Positions 60,422-64,000 of a stretch of DNA of 64,000 bases are shown here, piece after piece. How positions within the stretch are numbered: position 1 is the stretch's first letter; each line of letters opens with the position of its first letter. Source of the stretch: Phormidesmis sp963789215 (GTDB lineage Bacteria > Cyanobacteriota > Cyanobacteriia > Phormidesmidales > Phormidesmidaceae); contig CAWBJY010000002.1 in the NCBI GenBank assembly GCA_963789215.1, positions 124,001 to 188,000 on the forward strand. The letters are read 5' to 3'. The notes under the pieces were generated by a model that saw nothing but the letters and a program-made list of their open reading frames with translations, had not been told where the DNA came from and did not search any database. The position numbers and the translations under genes are program-made.

Positions 60422-61951
60422 CTATCTTGGCCCATCGTAAGGCAACCGCTGCCAGGTAGGATCAACTTGAGCTAGCCAATCTTCACCCACTCGAATGGTA
60501 ATATCCGATTCGATATCTCCGGTAGAATCAGAGACCACCTGCCCCAGCCCTAATTCTGACTGTACCGCCTGAGCACTGCCCAAGTCTCCCCGCTGTGCGA
60601 CCACAGAGGTTTTACGATCCGCCTCTGCCCAATCGCGCATAACGTACACGTTATAAAAGCCCTGGTCTCTTAAGTGCTCCGCCATAGAGTAGCTGGCATA
60701 CTGGTCTTCGGTTGCGTTTTGCACCGCGATGCTTAGCCCATTCACCGACCAGTCCGAAGGCGGCTCGTAATAGTTAACGCTGTTAACATCAGCGACTAGT
60801 TCGGCAGGCTGCGCGTCAAAGTAGGTTTGCATCAGGTCGCTGCTCGCTGTGTGGTCGGCTAGCCAGTAGCTAGCACCATACTCTTCCGGGTCGCTAAAAT
60901 CACCGGGTAGCATCACCATATGCAGGTTTTTAGAATCTAGCTTCAGGCCAAAGCCTGCGAGCGCCATCATTTCTTCAGCAGAAAGGTTGGTATCTATATG
61001 CTGCTGAAGCACCTTAACAATTTGTGGCAGCTTAGTAATCACCAGCGGGTTGCTCATCCGCTGGCGCAGCGCCTTCAATAAAACTTGCTGCCTTTGCACC
61101 CGGCCAATATCGCCGTAGGAGTCTTGGCGGAAGCGGGCGAACTGCTCGGCCCGGTCGCCGTCTAGGGTTTGCAGACCGGGCTGTAGGTTAATTTCGAGTC
61201 CCTGCGTTTTGTCTTCATACTTCATTTCTTTGGGCACGAGTACTTCAACGCCGCCCACTAAGTCCACAATCTCTTTAAACGCGTTGGTGCTCACGCGCAC
61301 AAAGCGGTCGATTTTCACATTGTTAAAGTTGTGCATCACCGTCTGTGCGGCCAGTTCAGCGCCTCCTTCAAAGTTGGCCTGGTTAATTTTATCTATGCCA
61401 TAGCCTGGAATCTCCACTCGCGTATCGCGCGGGATAGACATCACGTTTACCTCATCTTCTTCGGGGTTCACGCGCACTAGCAGCATCGTATCGGTACGGC
61501 CTACCAAGTCGTCGGGGGTAGCGCCTTCTATATCGCGAGCCTCATCTAGGCCCATAATCAAAATATTAACGGGGCGAGAAACTTGATATCTAAAGCCGGT
61601 TTGCCATAGCTCTGCTAAGGGCGGTGCGACGCTTTCGCCTGCGACCTGCTTAGGAAGTGGAAAGGTGAGGACGGCGATCGCCCCTAATCCTGCGGTGGCT
61701 AATGCGGTAACTCCAAAAATAGTCCCCCAAATGGTTCCTCTAACTAGCTTGGGCAGCTTGTTAATTGCCAAAAAAGGGCGCTGAAGGGGACTGCTACGCC
61801 GATTAGCAAGGGACGCTGGCCGCGCAGTTCTAAGAACGAGCGCCCCAGGTGGTAAAGGGGCAACTGGAGGGGTTACAGGCTGCTGAGCGTTAGCAGAAGA
61901 AGATGGGTCATCAGAGACGGTTACCTCAGGATCGTTGGGCTGAATAGTCAT
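60422..61951 (-). CDS. LytR-CpsA-Psr family cell-envelope ligase
   Basis: The 509-residue protein has a cytoplasmic Pro-rich N terminus, one membrane helix (IFGVTALATAGLGAIAVLTF) and an LCP domain (VNILIMGLDEARDIEGATPD, DTMLLVRVNPEEDEVNVMSI, PRDTRVEIPGYGIDKINQAN). A C-terminal LytR_C-type domain follows (LSIAVQNATEDQYASYSMAE). LCP enzymes transfer polysaccharides from lipid carriers to the cell wall. The ATG at 61951 is used; a TTG four codons upstream is less likely. Confidence 0.92.
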   Translation of the reverse strand: MTIQPNDPEVTVSDDPSSSANAQQPVTPPVAPLPPGALVLRTARPASLANRRSSPLQRPFLAINKLPKLVRGTIWGTIFGVTALATAGLGAIAVLTFPLPKQVAGESVAPPLAELWQTGFRYQVSRPVNILIMGLDEARDIEGATPDDLVGRTDTMLLVRVNPEEDEVNVMSIPRDTRVEIPGYGIDKINQANFEGGAELAAQTVMHNFNNVKIDRFVRVSTNAFKEIVDLVGGVEVLVPKEMKYEDKTQGLEINLQPGLQTLDGDRAEQFARFRQDSYGDIGRVQRQQVLLKALRQRMSNPLVITKLPQIVKVLQQHIDTNLSAEEMMALAGFGLKLDSKNLHMVMLPGDFSDPEEYGASYWLADHTASSDLMQTYFDAQPAELVADVNSVNYYEPPSDWSVNGLSIAVQNATEDQYASYSMAEHLRDQGFYNVYVMRDWAEADRKTSVVAQRGDLGSAQAVQSELGLGQVVSDSTGDIESDITIRVGEDWLAQVDPTWQRLPYDGPR

Positions 61952-62278
61952 TGCTGGCTGCAAGCAGAATGAGGGTGGGTAAAGAGTCCGGCCATGAGTA
62001 GATGGAGATAAACGCGGTCTAATTAGAGATGGATGGCAACTAGAGATTCGGCGGCAGAAAGTTGTAGAACGCGATCGCAGAAGAGGGGTGAAAACTTATG
62101 CTACCGGTCTGGAGATGCTAGCCCGTAAAGTTAAGCAATCAGTTTTGCCCACTGCCCGGAAAGTTATGAAAACCTTCTTAGTTGTGTGTTTTATTAATCA
62201 ATTGTTAAGAGGATTATAGCTTGTGATATGGCTTGGGGCGCTAGGATGAACCGGAATCTTTGATGGCATACCCCTTCT
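61952..62278. other. divergent intergenic region between LCP and manC genes
   Basis: This 327 bp spacer must contain promoters for both genes. A minus-strand frame at 62194-62568 overlaps manC antisense and was rejected. No RNA gene or strong hairpin was seen. Confidence 0.5.
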
Positions 62279-63358
62279 ATGGCGCGTTTTATCCCTATTA
62301 TTCTGGCTGGTGGCAAGGGCGAGCGCTTCTGGCCCGTGAGTCGGCTAAAGCGGCCCAAACAGTTTCTACGCTTAGATGGCAGCCGGCGATCGCTGCTGCA
62401 ATCAACCGCCGATCGACTGCTCCCGATTGCCTCTTGGGAATCGCTTTTTGTCATCACCGCCTCACATCTAGCTGAGGGTGTTAAGGCGCAGCTTCCCGAA
62501 ATTCCACCCGAAAATATTTTGGTAGAGCCGCAGGGCCGAGACACGGCTCCGGCAGTGGCCTGGGCCACGATAGAAGTAGCTAAGCGCTATGGCGAAGACG
62601 CCGTTTGTGGGTTTTTCCCCGCCGACCACTACATCACCGACCAGCAGCGCTACTGCGACACGCTTAGAGCGGCCGCCGATCTAGCGGTTAGTGAAGGGGC
62701 GATCGCCACGCTCAGCATTAAACCCACCTTCCCTTCGACCGGCTACGGCTACATCGAGCAAGGCCCAGAGGCCGGCAGCTTTAGCGCGGGCGTCGTCACC
62801 GATTTGCCTGCCTACAAAGTCAGTCGCTTTACCGAAAAGCCCGACCAGGAAACAGCCGAAGGCTTCTTAAAAAGCGGCCTGTATAGCTGGAACAGCGGCA
62901 TTTTTATTTTCCCGGCAGCGGTAATGATTGCAGAACTCGAAGCCCACGCCCCGGAGATGACGGCTGCTTTAAAGGAGAAAGGCGTAGACGCTTACGCTAC
63001 CTTGAAAAAGCTCAGCATTGACTACGCGGTGATGGAGAAAACCGATCGGGCTTATGTCATGCCCGCTAACTTTGGCTGGGACGACTTGGGCGATTGGAAT
63101 GCAATTGAGCGACTGCTCGCTAGTGATGCTGAAGACAAGCAAAACGTAGAGCTGTGCCAGCATCTAGGACTCGACACGCAGGGCAGCATTATATATAGCG
63201 ACGACGACGACGAGCTGATTGTGACGATTGGCCTAGAAGATGTCGTTGTCGTGCGCGATGGCAATGTCACTTTGATCGTTAAAAAAGACCGCACGCAAGA
63301 CATCAAGCAAATTGTAAAAACAATCGGACAAAATGAGCGGTTTAAGCATTTGCTCTAG
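62279..63358 (+). CDS. manC: mannose-1-phosphate guanylyltransferase
   Basis: The enzyme makes GDP-mannose for surface polysaccharides and GDP-sugars. The 359-residue protein has PIILAGGKGERFWPVSRLKR (nucleotide binding), FFPADHYITDQQ, GYGYIEQGPEAG, SRFTEKPDQETAEGFL and NFGWDDLGDWNAIERLLASD. It is the monofunctional form, without a phosphomannose isomerase domain. It lies divergent from the LCP ligase; both act in envelope glycan synthesis. Confidence 0.94.
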   Translation: MARFIPIILAGGKGERFWPVSRLKRPKQFLRLDGSRRSLLQSTADRLLPIASWESLFVITASHLAEGVKAQLPEIPPENILVEPQGRDTAPAVAWATIEVAKRYGEDAVCGFFPADHYITDQQRYCDTLRAAADLAVSEGAIATLSIKPTFPSTGYGYIEQGPEAGSFSAGVVTDLPAYKVSRFTEKPDQETAEGFLKSGLYSWNSGIFIFPAAVMIAELEAHAPEMTAALKEKGVDAYATLKKLSIDYAVMEKTDRAYVMPANFGWDDLGDWNAIERLLASDAEDKQNVELCQHLGLDTQGSIIYSDDDDELIVTIGLEDVVVVRDGNVTLIVKKDRTQDIKQIVKTIGQNERFKHLL

Positions 63359-63679
63359 GGTGAGTTGAAGACTCAATGCGGGACTCATAGCGAGATTTAG
63401 AACGACCGGTGAGTTGGACGTTTACCTCTGCTTCTACGTAAATATACTTGGCTTGTTTTTACAATCCCGCTCTGTGTGTTTGCCTAGACATCTGCTCTCT
63501 AGCTATCTTGGGTCGTAACTTCAAGCGAATTCAAGTAAATACACGGAATCTTTTTGCATCAATCAATGTGCTGTACACTTTTTGTGGTACCCAAAAATAC
63601 TGAGTCGTCCAGATATTTGCTGGATGCTTACCAGGGAAACTCAACCCCCTAGTCACCCTAAACTCTTTGAAACAAACCT
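63359..63679. other. intergenic region upstream of the fasciclin gene
   Basis: This 321 bp spacer contains the imperfect inverted repeat TTTTTGTGGTACCCAAAAA near 63579-63597, with a GGTACC core. It might be an operator or part of the promoter. Nothing else was recognised. Confidence 0.45.
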
Positions 63680-64000
63680 ATGGCGTTCACTCAGCTTTCA
63701 AAAGCAGCTATTTCTGGAGCCGCGATTGTCGCCGGACTCTTGACCTCTAGTTTGGTAGCGGCCTTTCCTGCAGGCGCATCTGTATTGGTCGATCCCGGCA
63801 TTCGACGTGGCGGCGAAGCTGCACCTAGCCCCGAAGCGGTTTCCGAAACTAACCCTGCGACCCAAGACATTGTCGGTGTGGCGAGCAGCAATAGCGAATT
63901 TAGTACGCTGGTAACGGCTATTCAAGCGGCAAACATTGGTGAGATTCTGACTGGCGAAGGCCCTTACACCGTATTTGCCCCCACAGATGCTGCCTTCAGT
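63680..64000 (+). CDS. fasciclin (FAS1) domain secreted protein, partial at window edge
   Basis: The first 107 codons are visible. A signal peptide (AAISGAAIVAGLLTSSLVAA) is followed by a linker and the start of a FAS1 domain (DIVGVASSNSEFSTLVTAIQ, then GPYTVFAPTDAAFS, the conserved FAS1 H1 box). FAS1 domains mediate adhesion. The gene continues past position 64000. Confidence 0.9.
   Translation, partial: MAFTQLSKAAISGAAIVAGLLTSSLVAAFPAGASVLVDPGIRRGGEAAPSPEAVSETNPATQDIVGVASSNSEFSTLVTAIQAANIGEILTGEGPYTVFAPTDAAFS

Noticed and set aside
1..64000. Abundance of GCGATCGC as a novel signal
   Set aside because: This is the known HIP1 octamer of cyanobacteria; useful for taxonomy but not new.

Overview
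The window is a cyanobacterial chromosome segment. Evidence: photosystem I subunit PsaD, the chlorophyll enzyme ChlM, the nitrogen regulator NtcA, a photosystem I accumulation factor, cyanobacteria-specific families (DUF3084, DUF502, CCB-type cofactor assembly protein) and very frequent copies of the octamer GCGATCGC (HIP1). A Leptolyngbya-like or related non-heterocystous lineage is plausible, but the species cannot be read from this segment. No rRNA, tRNA, CRISPR array, prophage or complete insertion sequence was recognised.

Layout. 1-5.7 kb: TPR protein, sigma-like protein, glyoxalase-fold protein, lgt, cobM and a glycine-rich membrane protein. 5.8-14.7 kb: oligopeptidase A, a diguanylate cyclase with a degenerate receiver, mgtE, then DUF502-nusB-ftsY. 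14.8-20.2 kb, minus strand: arsenosugar-type ArsM, cofactor assembly protein, PadR regulator, DUF3084 coiled-coil protein, ntcA. 20-27.7 kb: Rpn-family nuclease, outer-membrane barrel protein, monofunctional transglycosylase, and a tightly overlapping operon of a family 4 glycosyltransferase, a PIG-L deacetylase and a large concanavalin-like protein. 28-35.4 kb: trpE, psaD, DICT/GAF histidine kinase, ammonium transporter, purE, with nagA divergent. 37.2-41.5 kb: a compact, A+T-richer module of two winged-helix-like proteins, a large P-loop ATPase and a PD-(D/E)XK nuclease-like protein. Only the ATPase is clearly intact. 41.7-46.8 kb: chlM, DUF423 and an egtC-egtB-egtD ergothioneine cluster. 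47-51 kb: a signalling set (UBP zinc finger, response regulator split by one base from a thioredoxin-reductase-like flavoprotein, cNMP-binding histidine kinase) interrupted by a Uma2 gene. 51-54.4 kb: a frameshifted DUF4394/DUF4114 gene and a fusion of an IS1-type zinc ribbon with a TetR regulator. 54.5-64 kb: photosystem I accumulation factor, lipoprotein, ychF, SGNH hydrolase, ispH, TPR lipoprotein, a 27-residue hydrophobic ORF, an LCP cell-envelope ligase, mannose-1-phosphate guanylyltransferase and the start of a fasciclin-domain gene.

The genes are mostly core metabolism and photosynthesis, with nitrogen control as one thread (ntcA and amt each have a perfect GTA-N8-TAC box upstream). 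The accessory material of most interest is the decaying ATPase/nuclease module, the zinc ribbon-TetR chimera, the CCC-TAA-C split in the response regulator/flavoprotein gene, the small leadered ORF at 60.2-60.3 kb, and a striking number of perfect 13-17 bp tandem duplications in the gene spacers.
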